Source: Actinomadura luteofluorescens (GTDB lineage Bacteria > Actinomycetota > Actinomycetes > Streptosporangiales > Streptosporangiaceae). From it: a DNA stretch of 64,000 nt. The translations under genes were made by a program, and so were the position numbers. Below are positions 1-9,322 of this stretch, in pieces (within the stretch, counting starts at the first letter, position 1; the number at the start of each line of letters is the position of its first letter). Under the pieces are notes generated by a model, which made no database searches, was not told the DNA's origin, and was given only the letters and a program-made list of their open reading frames with translations. Location of the stretch: positions 3,286,001 through 3,350,000 of the forward strand of contig NZ_JACCBA010000001.1 in assembly GCF_013409365.1 (NCBI RefSeq), given 5' to 3'.

Positions 1-1
1 G

Positions 2-1654
2 GCGCCCTCTGCGCGCATCGACCCGATCACATTGGAGATCCTCTGGAGCCGGCTGATCGCCATCGCCGACGAGGCCGCGACGACGCTGAAACGAACGGCC
101 TTCTCGCCCATCGTCACGGAGTCCAACGACTTCGCCTGCGTCGTCTTCGACGCCCGCGGCAACGCGATCGCCGAGAACACCATCGGCATCCCGAGTTTCA
201 ACATGACGATGGGCGTGACCCTCGCGGAGATGCTCGCCTGGCGCCCCGCCGACCAGTGGCGCCCCGGCGATGTGGCCTGCACGAACAACCCTTGGATCAC
301 CTCCGGGCACCTGCCCGACGTGACGGTCGTCGCCCCGGTCTTCAGGGAGGGCCGCCTCCTCGGCTGGACCGGCAGCATCGCCCACATGGCCGACATCAGC
401 GGCGCCCTCTGGTCCGCCGACACCCGCTCGGTCTACGAGGAGGGCATGTTCATCCCGCCGATGCTGCTCATCGAGCAGGGCGAACTCAACGAGACGCTGC
501 TGAGGATCCTGCGGGCGAACCTGCGCATGCCGGTCGAGGTGGTCGGGGACCTGATGGCGCAGGTCACCGCCGGTAGAACCGCCGCCCAGCGCCTGGTCGA
601 GTTCGCCGACGAGACCGGCGTCGAGTCCCTCGACGAGATCTCCGGCGAGATCTGCCGGCTCTCCGAGCAGTCGATGCGCCGGGCCGTGGCCGCGATCCCC
701 GACGGGACCTACCGCGCCGCCCACGACCTCGACGGGACGATGGACGGGGAGGCCGTCCATCTGGAGGTCGCCGTCACCGTCCGGGGCGACGCCATGACGG
801 TCGACTACACCGGCACCTCACCCGAGGTGACGCGAGCGCTCAACGTGGTCAAGCCCTACACCGACGCGTACACCTGCTATCCGCTCAAGTGCGTGCTCGA
901 CCCGAACACCCCGCGCGCCGAGGGCTCCTACCGCTGCATCACCGTCTCGGCCCCCGAGGGTTCGATCCTCAACCCGCGCTACCCCGCGCCGGTCAACGCC
1001 CGCCAGCTCGTCGGCCACTGCCTGGCCATCACCCTCTACAAGGCGCTGGCGCCCGTCATCCCCGACCGGGTGATCGCCGAATCGGGCAGCGCACCGTCGC
1101 TGCGCGCCGTGATCTCGGGCCCGCGCGACGAGTCCGGGAGGCAGTTCACCGCCATCCCGTTCATCAACGGCGGGATGGGGGCCCGCCCGGTCGCCGACGG
1201 CCTGTCCACAACGTGCTTCCCCTCCAACATCGAGGCCGGCTCCATGGAGGCCCTGGAAGCCACCGCTCCGCTGCGGATCCGGCGCAAGGAACTCCTCCCC
1301 GACTCCGGCGGCGCGGGCAAGTACCGCGGCGGGCTCGGGCAGAACGTCGAGATCGAGTTGCTCGCCCCCGGCGAGTGCACCCTGTCCCTCTTCGTGGAAC
1401 ACGTCCGCAACCGCCCCGAGGGCATCCTCGGCGGCCACCCGGGCGGAGCCTCCCGGGTGACGGTCAACGGCCGCGGCGACGGCTTCCCGCTCAAGGGACG
1501 CAGCAGGATCCGTCCGGGAGACCGGATCAACATCGACTATCCGGGCGGCGGCGGCTACGGCGACCCGGCCGAGCGCGACCGCGACTCCGTCCGGGCCGAC
1601 GTCCACGCCGGACTCGTCTCGGAGAGCGCGGCCCGGGAGGTCTACGGACTGTGA
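2..1654 (+). CDS. hyuB: Hydantoinase/5-oxoprolinase B subunit (HyuB family), 5' end outside window
   Basis: The B subunit of an ATP-dependent hydantoinase/5-oxoprolinase opens a cyclic amide or imide ring together with the A subunit encoded next. The reading frame is open to the left edge and reads ARIDPITLEILWSRL, the usual N-terminus of this family, so the real start lies just outside; the TTG at 32 is internal. Family signatures include the TNNPWITSGHLPDV segment, the SGGAGKYRGGLGQ segment and the C-terminal YPGGGGYGDP. The visible part is about 550 codons, so nearly the whole protein is present. Its stop overlaps the next start (GTGA), so the subunits are translationally coupled. Substrate cannot be told from sequence; hydantoin, 5-oxoproline and N-methylhydantoin are all possible. 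Confidence 0.9.
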   Translation, partial: APSARIDPITLEILWSRLIAIADEAATTLKRTAFSPIVTESNDFACVVFDARGNAIAENTIGIPSFNMTMGVTLAEMLAWRPADQWRPGDVACTNNPWITSGHLPDVTVVAPVFREGRLLGWTGSIAHMADISGALWSADTRSVYEEGMFIPPMLLIEQGELNETLLRILRANLRMPVEVVGDLMAQVTAGRTAAQRLVEFADETGVESLDEISGEICRLSEQSMRRAVAAIPDGTYRAAHDLDGTMDGEAVHLEVAVTVRGDAMTVDYTGTSPEVTRALNVVKPYTDAYTCYPLKCVLDPNTPRAEGSYRCITVSAPEGSILNPRYPAPVNARQLVGHCLAITLYKALAPVIPDRVIAESGSAPSLRAVISGPRDESGRQFTAIPFINGGMGARPVADGLSTTCFPSNIEAGSMEALEATAPLRIRRKELLPDSGGAGKYRGGLGQNVEIELLAPGECTLSLFVEHVRNRPEGILGGHPGGASRVTVNGRGDGFPLKGRSRIRPGDRINIDYPGGGGYGDPAERDRDSVRADVHAGLVSESAAREVYGL

Positions 1655-3717
1655 ACGAGATCCAGGAACCCAGAATCGCCGGTGTCGACGTCGGCGGTAC
1701 GTTCACCGACGTCGCCGTCCACGACCCCGTCCGCGGCGTGGTGGAGGTGCACAAGCTCCCCACCACCCCGGACGACCCGACCGACGCCATCATCGACGGC
1801 CTGAACGCCCTCGGCGGGGCCCCGCTCGTCGTGCACGGCACGACCCTCGTCACCAACGCGCTGATCGAGCGCCGCGGCGCACCGACCGGACTGATCACCA
1901 CCACCGGTTGGCGCGACGTCCTGGAGATCGCCAACGAGCTGCGCTACGACACCTTCGACCTGTTCCTGCGCCGCGCCGAGGCGCTGGTGCCCCGGCACCT
2001 GAGGCTGACGGTGGACGGGCGGATCGGGGCGGACGGCTCCGAGGTCGAGCCGCTCGACGAGGACGCCGTGCGCGAGGCCGGACGCCGGCTCCTCGACCAG
2101 GGCGTGCGGGCGGTCGCCGTCGGGTTCATCAACTCCTACCGCAACGGGGTGCACGAGCGGCGCGCGGCCGAGATCCTGCGGGAGGCGTTCCCCGAGCTCA
2201 CGGTCTGCGCCTCCGCCGACGTGGCGCCCGAGATCCGGGAGTACGAGCGGTTCTCCACCGCGGCCGCCAACGCCTTCGTGCAGCCGCTGGCCACCCGGTA
2301 CCTGCGGCGGCTCGCCGACCGGCTCGGCACCCCACCGATGATCATGCTGTCCGACGGCGGCATCACCACGGCCCGCGCCGCCTCGCAGCGGCCGATCGCC
2401 CTGGTCGAGTCCGGACCGGCCGCCGGCGCCATGGCCGCCGCCCACATGGCGACGACCTGCGGGTTCGAGGACGTGGTCGCGTTCGACATGGGCGGCACGA
2501 CCGCGAAGGTCTCCCTGGTCCACGACGGCGCGCCCGCGCGCACCCACCTGATGGAGGTGGCCCGCGCCCACCGCTTCAAGCGGGGCAGCGGGTTCCCCGT
2601 CCGGGTCCCGACCGTCGACCTCATCGAGATCGGCGCCGGCGGCGGCAGCATCGCCTGGATCGACGACCTCGGGCTGCTCAAGGTCGGCCCGCGCAGTTCC
2701 GGCGCCGTCCCCGGCCCCGCCTGCTACGGCAAGGGCGGCACCGAGCCCACCGTCACCGACGCGGACCTCGAGCTCGGCTACCTCGCACCGGACAGCTTCC
2801 TCGGCGGCGCCATGACGCTGGACACCGCCGCCGCGGGACGGGCCCTCGACGCGCTGGCCGCAGGCCTGCGCACCGACAGGCGCGCCACGGCCGCCGGCAT
2901 CGCCGACGTCGTCAACAACGCCATGGCGACCGCGGCCCGCCTCTACATCTCCGAGCAGGGGCGCGACCCGCGCCGCTACCGGATGGTCGCCTTCGGCGGG
3001 GCCGGGCCCGTGCACGCCTACGACGTCGCCCGGCTCCTCCACATCGGGGAGGTCGTCTTCCCGCGCGGGGCCGGCGTCGCGTCCGCGATCGGCATGCTGG
3101 TGGCGCCCCGTGCCGTCGAGTGCACGACGTCGCTGGTCGTGCCCCTCGACGACCCGGACTGGGACGCCGTGGACGCCGTCCTGAAGGACCTGGAGGGCCA
3201 GGCGCGCGCCCAGCTCGACGAGGCGGACGTCGACCCCGCGGACGTCAGGCTGGAGGCCGCGGCCGACATGCGGTACGTGGGCCAGGGATACGAGCTGACG
3301 GTGCCGATCCCGCTTGACGTCGTCCGCGGCCACGACACGGCCGGCCTGGTCGAGGCCTTCGAGACCGAGTACCGCACCCGGTTCGACCGGGTCCTCAAGG
3401 ACATGCCCGCCCAGGTCATCTCCTGGCGGCTGCGCGCGCTCTCCTCGCCCGTGGTGAAGACCGTGGAACTGGCCACCGGCGCCACCGCGCACTCCACGGA
3501 CCCCGTCGGCTCCCGCCCCGCGTACTTCGCGGAGATCGGCGACTACACGGACACACCGGTGTACCGCCGGGCGGCCCTCGCCCCGGGCGGCACCGTCAGC
3601 GGGCCCGCGCTGATCGAGGAGACCGAGTCGACGGTCGTCGTCGGCCCCTCCGGATCGGTCCGGGTCGACGACATGGGCAATCTCGTCATGACCATCACGA
3701 GCGGAGACGGCGAATGA
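1651..3717 (+). CDS. hyuA: Hydantoinase/5-oxoprolinase A subunit (HyuA family)
   Basis: This is the ATP-binding partner of the upstream B subunit; it uses ATP to activate the ring amide. The 688-residue length matches the family. The N-terminal sugar-kinase-like phosphate loop DVGGTFTD is at residues 13-20 and the second phosphate motif FDMGGTT at about 278-284. The GTG start at 1651 overlaps the hyuB stop and places the DVGGTFTD motif at the expected distance. Its own stop overlaps the next ATG. Adjacent A and B subunits are known to form the active complex. Assignment to 5-oxoproline rather than hydantoin is not possible here. Confidence 0.9.
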   Translation: MNEIQEPRIAGVDVGGTFTDVAVHDPVRGVVEVHKLPTTPDDPTDAIIDGLNALGGAPLVVHGTTLVTNALIERRGAPTGLITTTGWRDVLEIANELRYDTFDLFLRRAEALVPRHLRLTVDGRIGADGSEVEPLDEDAVREAGRRLLDQGVRAVAVGFINSYRNGVHERRAAEILREAFPELTVCASADVAPEIREYERFSTAAANAFVQPLATRYLRRLADRLGTPPMIMLSDGGITTARAASQRPIALVESGPAAGAMAAAHMATTCGFEDVVAFDMGGTTAKVSLVHDGAPARTHLMEVARAHRFKRGSGFPVRVPTVDLIEIGAGGGSIAWIDDLGLLKVGPRSSGAVPGPACYGKGGTEPTVTDADLELGYLAPDSFLGGAMTLDTAAAGRALDALAAGLRTDRRATAAGIADVVNNAMATAARLYISEQGRDPRRYRMVAFGGAGPVHAYDVARLLHIGEVVFPRGAGVASAIGMLVAPRAVECTTSLVVPLDDPDWDAVDAVLKDLEGQARAQLDEADVDPADVRLEAAADMRYVGQGYELTVPIPLDVVRGHDTAGLVEAFETEYRTRFDRVLKDMPAQVISWRLRALSSPVVKTVELATGATAHSTDPVGSRPAYFAEIGDYTDTPVYRRAALAPGGTVSGPALIEETESTVVVGPSGSVRVDDMGNLVMTITSGDGE

Positions 3718-4562
3718 CCACCTCTCAGCGCCCCGAGCCGATCTATCCGACCGGCATCCTGCCGGACAAGTACACCGACACCGCGATGTACGAGGCGATC
3801 GGCAAGGCGACCGACCGGCGCACCCTCGTCGAGGAGTTCACCCTCCCCATCCGCACGGGGAAGGCGTGGCGCGTCGAGGCGGGCCAGGTCTGCCGGGTGT
3901 CGACGCCCGAAGGCCCGCAGGTCGGCGACTTCAACTTCTTCAACGCGGAGAACCCGCGCGAGCGGTTCTGGGCCGCGCGCACCCGCCAGATCCAGGGGAC
4001 GCACGTCACGACCGGCGACCGCCTGTGGTCCTGCCTGCCCTACCTGCGGCCGATGCTGACGATCACCGGTGACAGCGTCGCCTACGGCGTCGACGAGTAC
4101 GGCGGCGGCTGCCACGACCTGCTCGGCTCCCGCTGCGACCCGCACATGAAGAAGCTGCTGACCGGCGAGGACGTGGACGACCACTGCCACACGAACCTCG
4201 TCTCCGCCGTGGAGCCGTTCGGGCTGGGCGAGATGGACGTGCACGACGTGCTGAACGTCTTCCAGCTGACGGGGCTGGTCGACGGGAAGTACTACACCGC
4301 GGCGTCCCCCGCGAAGGCCGGCGACCACATCGAGTTCCTGGCCGAGATCCCCCTGCTGTGCGCGCTGTCGAACTGCCGCGGCGGCGACCTGTCCCAGCCC
4401 CGCTGGGGGCCGGGCGCGCAGGACACCACCGAGCACTGCCGACCCCTGCACATCGAGATCTTCGATCTCGACCCGTCCCTGCTGGACGGCTGGACCACGC
4501 CCGAGCCGTCCACCTACGCCGGGCCCCAAGGACGCGGCACCACCCGAACGAGGACCTCATGA
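3714..4562 (+). CDS. DUF1989 (urea carboxylase-associated) family protein
   Basis: A 282-residue member of the DUF1989 family, whose relatives sit beside urea/guanidine carboxylases; some paired members act as carboxyguanidine deiminase subunits. Visible family motifs are GDFNFFN at residues 71-77, GGGCHDLLGSRCDP at 130-143 and HCHTNL near 157-162, with Cys133, Cys141 and Cys158 as candidate metal or catalytic residues. No urea carboxylase gene is present here. Instead it lies between an oxoprolinase pair and an amino-acid transporter, with ATGA overlaps on both sides. I infer a hydrolytic or deiminating step on the nitrogen compound processed by this operon. The exact reaction is unknown. 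Confidence 0.8.
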   Translation: MTTSQRPEPIYPTGILPDKYTDTAMYEAIGKATDRRTLVEEFTLPIRTGKAWRVEAGQVCRVSTPEGPQVGDFNFFNAENPRERFWAARTRQIQGTHVTTGDRLWSCLPYLRPMLTITGDSVAYGVDEYGGGCHDLLGSRCDPHMKKLLTGEDVDDHCHTNLVSAVEPFGLGEMDVHDVLNVFQLTGLVDGKYYTAASPAKAGDHIEFLAEIPLLCALSNCRGGDLSQPRWGPGAQDTTEHCRPLHIEIFDLDPSLLDGWTTPEPSTYAGPQGRGTTRTRTS

Positions 4563-5494
4563 ACGTACTGCGACACTCTCCACGACGTGACCGCGCGCTG
4601 CTCCTGGCCGTCTCCGCGGCGGTGGCCCTGACGGCCTGCGGAGTCACCTCCGCCGAGGACGGCAAGGGACCCGACACCGGGGCGGCCCTCAAGATCGACG
4701 CGATAGCCGTCGACAAGAAGGCGCAGGCCGAACTGCCGGAGGCGATGAAGAAGTCCGGCACCCTGAAGGTGGCGAGCGAGCTCGACTGGCCGCCGTTCTC
4801 CTACAAGGACGACAGCGGGCAGACCACGGGCATCGACGTCCTCATGGTCCAGGCGATCGGCAAGAAGCTCGGCCTGAAGACCAGCATCGCCGACCTGGGC
4901 GCCGACACCATCATCCCCAGCGTGCAGAACGGCCGCTACGACGTGGCGGTCAGCCAGCTCGTCACCACACCCGAACGGCTCCGGGCGGTGAACTTCGTCG
5001 ACTACATCCAGAACACGCTGGGCATCATCCAGCACAAGGACTACTCCCCCCAGGTCACCCCGGGCGACATGTGCGGGAAGACCTTCGTGGGCACCCAGGG
5101 GACCGGGCCGCTCGACTTCACCCGGCAGTACTCCGAGAAGGAGTGCGCCGCCAAGGGCAAGCCCAAGATGACGATCCACGTCTTCGACAAGAGCGCGGCC
5201 ACGATCCTCGCCGTGGGCAACAAGCGCGGCGTCTTCCTCACCAACCGCGCGGTGGGCGAGTACGTGGCGGCCACCTCGGGCAACGGCCTGGTGATGGGCA
5301 AGGAGACGATTCCCGGGTCCCGCACCCTCTCGGGGATCGCCTACTCCAAGAAGCAGCCCGAGGTCGGAAAGGCCGTGCAGGCCGCACTGCTGTCCCTGAT
5401 GAACGACGGCACCTACCAGAAGATCCTCGAAAGGTGGAAGGTCACCGACCAGGCCCTCAAGACGAGCGAGATCCGCAATGAAACAGGGTCCTGA
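4559..5494 (+). CDS. Polar amino-acid ABC transporter, substrate-binding lipoprotein
   Basis: A type 3 extracellular solute-binding protein of 311 residues, anchored as a lipoprotein outside the membrane. The N-terminus has a basic stretch, a hydrophobic segment and a lipobox LTAC ending at Cys27. The mature part opens with the SELDWPPFSYKDD..GQTTGIDV segment typical of amino-acid binding proteins. The start overlaps the DUF1989 stop by ATGA. The permease and ATPase follow directly. The ligand is expected to be the small cyclic or amide compound degraded by the surrounding enzymes, which is inference from context. Confidence 0.9.
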   Translation: MNVLRHSPRRDRALLLAVSAAVALTACGVTSAEDGKGPDTGAALKIDAIAVDKKAQAELPEAMKKSGTLKVASELDWPPFSYKDDSGQTTGIDVLMVQAIGKKLGLKTSIADLGADTIIPSVQNGRYDVAVSQLVTTPERLRAVNFVDYIQNTLGIIQHKDYSPQVTPGDMCGKTFVGTQGTGPLDFTRQYSEKECAAKGKPKMTIHVFDKSAATILAVGNKRGVFLTNRAVGEYVAATSGNGLVMGKETIPGSRTLSGIAYSKKQPEVGKAVQAALLSLMNDGTYQKILERWKVTDQALKTSEIRNETGS

Positions 5495-6467
5495 CGTCGC
5501 GCGGCCGTCCGCCTCCGGGGGCGGGCGGCCGAACCGCCCGCGCGCCCACGAGATCGTCCCGCACCCCGATCCGAGCGAGGCGACACCGGTCGAGGCCGGC
5601 CGCGCCCGGGAACCGGGCAACTGGATCGCCTGGCTGCTCGTGGCCTTCGTGGCGGTGTGGCTGACCCACGCCCTGTTCACCAATCCCGGGTTCGAATGGG
5701 ACGTCGTCGGCCAGTACCTCTTCGCGCCCGAGATCCTCAAGGGCACCGCCGTCACGGCGCAGCTCGTCGCCCTGTCGATGCTCATCGCCATCGCGCTGGG
5801 GATCGTCCTCGGCGTGATGCGCCTGTCGAACAACTCGGCGGCCTACCTCGCCTCGAGCGCCTACGTCTGGTTCTTCCGGGGCACGCCCGTCCTGGTCCAG
5901 CTGATCTTCTGGTACAACATCGCGACGCTCTACCCGCACTTCAAGCTGGGGATCCCCTTCGGGGGACCGGAGTTCGCCTCCGTCGACAGCAACCGGGTGA
6001 TGACGTCCTTCACCGCGGCCGTGATCGGGCTGAGCCTCAACGAGGCGGCGTACTACGCCGAGATCGTCCGCGCGGGCATCCTCTCGGTCGACCGGGGGCA
6101 GACCGTCGCCGCCAGGGCGCTCGGCTTCACGCCCGTCCAGGTCGTCCGGCGCATCGTGCTCCCGCAGGCGATGCGGGCGATCGTCCCTCCCACCGGCAAC
6201 CAGATCATCGCCATGCTCAAGTACTCGGCCCTGGCGAGCGTCATCGCGGTGCCCGAACTCCTGCACTCCGCCCAGACCATCTACAACCGCACCTTCGGCA
6301 CGATCCCCCTGCTCATCGTCGCCTCGATCTGGTACCTCGTCCTCGTCACGGTCCTCTCGATCGGCCAGCGCTACGTGGAGCGGTACTTCTCACGCGGTCA
6401 CCTCGACGACGGCATCGACCGCTTCGCCGCCCTCAAGCGGCGCATGCCCGTTCTGCGGAAGCTCTAG
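5478..6467 (+). CDS. Amino-acid ABC transporter permease
   Basis: A 329-residue inner-membrane permease of the HisM/GlnP type. The conserved cytoplasmic EAA loop that contacts the ATPase is visible at about residues 189-219 (NEAAYYAEIVRAGI...ARALGF). It overlaps the end of the binding-protein gene by 17 bases, so it is translationally coupled. An unusual feature is a roughly 48-residue Pro/Arg-rich cytoplasmic N-terminal extension before the first membrane segment. Only one permease gene is present, so a homodimer is likely. Confidence 0.9.
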   Translation: MKQGPDVARPSASGGGRPNRPRAHEIVPHPDPSEATPVEAGRAREPGNWIAWLLVAFVAVWLTHALFTNPGFEWDVVGQYLFAPEILKGTAVTAQLVALSMLIAIALGIVLGVMRLSNNSAAYLASSAYVWFFRGTPVLVQLIFWYNIATLYPHFKLGIPFGGPEFASVDSNRVMTSFTAAVIGLSLNEAAYYAEIVRAGILSVDRGQTVAARALGFTPVQVVRRIVLPQAMRAIVPPTGNQIIAMLKYSALASVIAVPELLHSAQTIYNRTFGTIPLLIVASIWYLVLVTVLSIGQRYVERYFSRGHLDDGIDRFAALKRRMPVLRKL

Positions 6468-6479
6468 GAGGAGGGCCGC

Positions 6480-7265
6480 ATGGAGCAACCGATGGTGCGC
6501 GCCGACAACGTGCACAAGTCCTACGGCGCCACGCCCGTCCTCAACGGCGTGTCGCTGACGGTCGAGCGCGGCGAGACGGTCTGCGTGATGGGGCCGTCCG
6601 GGTCCGGGAAGAGCACCTTCCTGCGCTGCATCCACAACCTGGAGACGATCGACGCCGGGCGCATCCGGGTCGACGGGGAACTCGTCGGCTACCGCGAGGG
6701 GAGGGGCGGACGCCTCCAGCACCTCGGCGGCAGGGAGGTCTGCCGCCAGCGGTCCCAGATCGGCATGGTCTTCCAGCACTTCAACCTCTTCCCGCACATG
6801 ACCGTGCTGGAGAACGTCACCGCCGCCCAGATCCGGGTGAAGGGGGTCAGGCCGGGCGAAGCGGAGGCCACCGGCAGGAAGCTCCTCGCCGACGTGGGGC
6901 TCGCCAACAAGGCGGGCAGCTATCCCCGGCAGCTCTCCGGAGGGCAGCAGCAGCGCGTGGCGATCGCGCGCGCCCTCGCGATGGACCCCAAGGTGATGCT
7001 GTTCGACGAGCCCACCTCCGCGCTGGACCCCGAGCTCGTCGGCGAGGTCCTCGCGGTGATCCGCGACCTCGCCCGCACCGGCATGACGATGATCGTCGTC
7101 ACCCACGAGACCGGGTTCGCCCGCGAGGCCGGCGACAGCCTCGTCTTCATGGACGAGGGCCGCGTCGTCGAGGTCGGCCCCCGCCCGCGACGTGATCGCC
7201 GACCCCCTGCACGAGAGGACCCGCGGGTTCCTCTCGACGATCCTGTGAAAGGCGGCACGGCATGA
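6480..7265 (+). CDS. Amino-acid ABC transporter ATP-binding protein with frameshifted C-terminus
   Basis: The ATPase energises the preceding permease. It has Walker [10 protein letters not shown] at residues 38-46, Q-loop near 99, signature LSGGQQQR at 152-159, Walker B VMLFDEP at 172-178 and the switch His209. A GGAGG ribosome site lies just before the ATG. After Gly233-Pro234 the frame runs into an Arg/Pro-rich tail unlike the family and stops at 7263-7265. If one C is removed from the five-C run at 7178-7182, the frame continues as [21 protein letters not shown] and stops at 7246-7248, giving a normal 255-residue protein. This is therefore a sequencing error or a real late frameshift; all catalytic motifs are upstream of it. 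Confidence 0.9.
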   Translation: MEQPMVRADNVHKSYGATPVLNGVSLTVERGETVCVMGPSGSGKSTFLRCIHNLETIDAGRIRVDGELVGYREGRGGRLQHLGGREVCRQRSQIGMVFQHFNLFPHMTVLENVTAAQIRVKGVRPGEAEATGRKLLADVGLANKAGSYPRQLSGGQQQRVAIARALAMDPKVMLFDEPTSALDPELVGEVLAVIRDLARTGMTMIVVTHETGFAREAGDSLVFMDEGRVVEVGPRPRRDRRPPAREDPRVPLDDPVKGGTA

Positions 7266-8140
7266 AGGACCACGTCGACGTCGCGATCGTCCAGTTCGAT
7301 CCGCGCCCGCTCGACCCGGCCGGCAACCTGGAGGCCATGGCCGCCGCCGTGCGGGCGGAGGCGGCCGCCCGGCCCACCGACCTCGTCGTCTTCCCAGAGC
7401 TGGCCACCACCGGCTACCTCCCGCCGGACTACGGCGACGACTTCCGGCGCCGGCTGGCCGCCGCCGCCGACACCATCCCCGGCCGCACCACCGAGACGCT
7501 CGGCCGCGTCGCGGGCGAGACCGGAACCCACGTCATCGTCGGCCTGGCCGAACGCGGGGGCGGCGAGGAGCTGTACAACACGCTCCTCCTCATCGGCCCG
7601 GACGGCGAGACCATCGGCGCGCACCGCAAGGTGCACCTGTGGGACCAGGAGCCGAAGTACTTCGCTTCCGGGCACCGGTTCGACGTCCTGGACACCGGCC
7701 TCGGCCGGGTCGGTCTGTCCGTCTGCCACGACTCGCGGTTCCCCGAGGCCACGCGCAGGCAGGTCGTGGCGGGCGCCGAGATCCTGGTCTGCGTCTTCGC
7801 CTACGCCCCCGACCCGGGCGTCCCCGCGGACATCCTCGCCCACCGCGCGGTGACGCGCGCGTGGGAGAGCACCGCGTACTACGTGCTCGCCAACCGTCTG
7901 GGCAGCGAGCACGGCGCGGACTTCGCAGGCCGCAGCGTGGTCACCGGGCCCACCGGCGAGATCCTCACCGGCGCCCACGGTCCGCGGGATCCCGTGGTCC
8001 GCGCCCGCCTCCACCACCGGCCCCTGGCCGATGCCCGCCGCACCGTGGACGTCGCCCGCGAGCGGCGGCCCGACATCTACGGCGACCTCTCCCCCACCTC
8101 ACCGGAAACGTCAGCAATGAGCCAGCAGGAGCGCCCGTGA
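7262..8140 (+). CDS. Carbon-nitrogen hydrolase (nitrilase superfamily amidohydrolase)
   Basis: A 292-residue cytoplasmic amidohydrolase. The nitrilase catalytic triad is visible: Glu46 in FPELATTGY, Lys123 in HRKVHL and Cys155 in [10 protein letters not shown]. Relatives cleave N-carbamoyl groups, omega-amides or nitriles. Within this operon it would logically hydrolyse the amide or N-carbamoyl product made by the HyuAB complex, yielding an amino acid for the next enzyme. That pathway order is inference. The stop overlaps the GTG start of the aminotransferase. The end is slightly extended beyond the usual core. Confidence 0.88.
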   Translation: MKDHVDVAIVQFDPRPLDPAGNLEAMAAAVRAEAAARPTDLVVFPELATTGYLPPDYGDDFRRRLAAAADTIPGRTTETLGRVAGETGTHVIVGLAERGGGEELYNTLLLIGPDGETIGAHRKVHLWDQEPKYFASGHRFDVLDTGLGRVGLSVCHDSRFPEATRRQVVAGAEILVCVFAYAPDPGVPADILAHRAVTRAWESTAYYVLANRLGSEHGADFAGRSVVTGPTGEILTGAHGPRDPVVRARLHHRPLADARRTVDVARERRPDIYGDLSPTSPETSAMSQQERP

Positions 8141-9279
8141 CCGCCTTCACCTCATCGGACCGCGTGCGGGAGGTCCTCCGGCACTCCCTGCGGCCCTCCA
8201 CCCGCCCGCCGGCGGACGTGATCTCCCTGGCGTCGGGCGAGCCGGACTTCGCGACGCCCGAGCACATCCGCACGGCGCACGCCGCCGCGGTCGAGGCGGG
8301 CGCCACCCACTACGCGGCCTGGAACGGCGCCCCCGACCTTCGGGAGGCCCTGGCCCGGCAGGCCGGCGGCCCCGGCCGGCCGGGGCGGGGGGCGGACCAG
8401 GTCCTCGTCACCCACGGCGGCAGCGGAGCCCTGGCCGCGGCGATCCTCGCCTGCGTCGACCCCGGCGACCGGGTCGTCATCCCCGTCCCGACCTACTCCC
8501 TCTACGCCGACCTGGTGCGGATGGCCGGGGGCGAGCCCGTCCTCGTGCCGCAGCGCGACGACCTGCACCTGGACCTGGACGCGGTGGCCGCGGCCGCTCC
8601 CGGCGCCCGGATGGTCGCGATCTGCAACCCGTGCAACCCGACCGGCGTCGTGTACTCGGCGGAGGAGCTGGAGGGCCTGCGGGACATCGCCGAGCGGCAC
8701 GACCTGCTGGTCCTGGCCGACGAGGCCTACGACCAGATCGTCTACGACCCCCGGCGGTTCACCTCCGTGCTGGACATCCCCGGCCTCGCCGAGCGGGTGC
8801 TGTACGTCCAGACGTTCTCCAAGACGTACGCGATGACGGGCTGGCGCATCGGATACCTCGTCGCACCGCCCGACGTGGTCGCCGCGGCCGCGGTGGTGCA
8901 CACGCGTATGGCCGGTCCGCTCAACACCGCGGTGCAGCACGCGGCGCTGGCGGCTCTCACCGGGCCCCAGGAGACCGTGCGGCAGATGCTGGACGAGTAC
9001 AGGGAGCGACGCGAGCTGGTGACGCGGCTGCTCGACGGCGTGCCCGGCACCCGGCTGCGGGCCCCCGACGGCACCTTCTACGCGTTCGTCGGGCACGACC
9101 CGCGGCTGACGTCGGTGCAGGTGGCCGCCACCGCCCGCGAGCGAGGGGTGGCGGTCCGCCCGGGAAGCGAGTTCGGCGGTGAGGGCTCGGTCCGGCTGTC
9201 GTTCGCCACGGACCGGGAGACCCTGACCAAGGGGCTCCTCATCCTGCGCGACATGTTCGAGGACATGGCGACCGTGTAG
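8137..9279 (+). CDS. Pyridoxal-phosphate-dependent class I/II aminotransferase
   Basis: A 380-residue fold-type I aminotransferase. The PLP-binding lysine is Lys229 in the segment TFSKTYAMTGWRIGY, and the cofactor-contacting CNPCNPTG and ADEAYDQIVYD motifs are upstream. The GTG start at 8137 overlaps the previous stop (GTGA) and gives the usual N-terminus ending in SLASGEPDF. It closes the operon and would remove the amino group from the amino acid released by the upstream hydrolases. No terminator is visible in the 43 bases after it. Confidence 0.88.
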   Translation: MTAFTSSDRVREVLRHSLRPSTRPPADVISLASGEPDFATPEHIRTAHAAAVEAGATHYAAWNGAPDLREALARQAGGPGRPGRGADQVLVTHGGSGALAAAILACVDPGDRVVIPVPTYSLYADLVRMAGGEPVLVPQRDDLHLDLDAVAAAAPGARMVAICNPCNPTGVVYSAEELEGLRDIAERHDLLVLADEAYDQIVYDPRRFTSVLDIPGLAERVLYVQTFSKTYAMTGWRIGYLVAPPDVVAAAAVVHTRMAGPLNTAVQHAALAALTGPQETVRQMLDEYRERRELVTRLLDGVPGTRLRAPDGTFYAFVGHDPRLTSVQVAATARERGVAVRPGSEFGGEGSVRLSFATDRETLTKGLLILRDMFEDMATV

Positions 9280-9322
9280 CCGGCCGGGGTTTCCGCCTCC
9301 GACCAGTGGAAACTTCGATCAC

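Noticed and set aside
1642..3492. Long minus-strand frame over hyuA
   Set aside because: Antisense to a complete oxoprolinase subunit with correct motifs.
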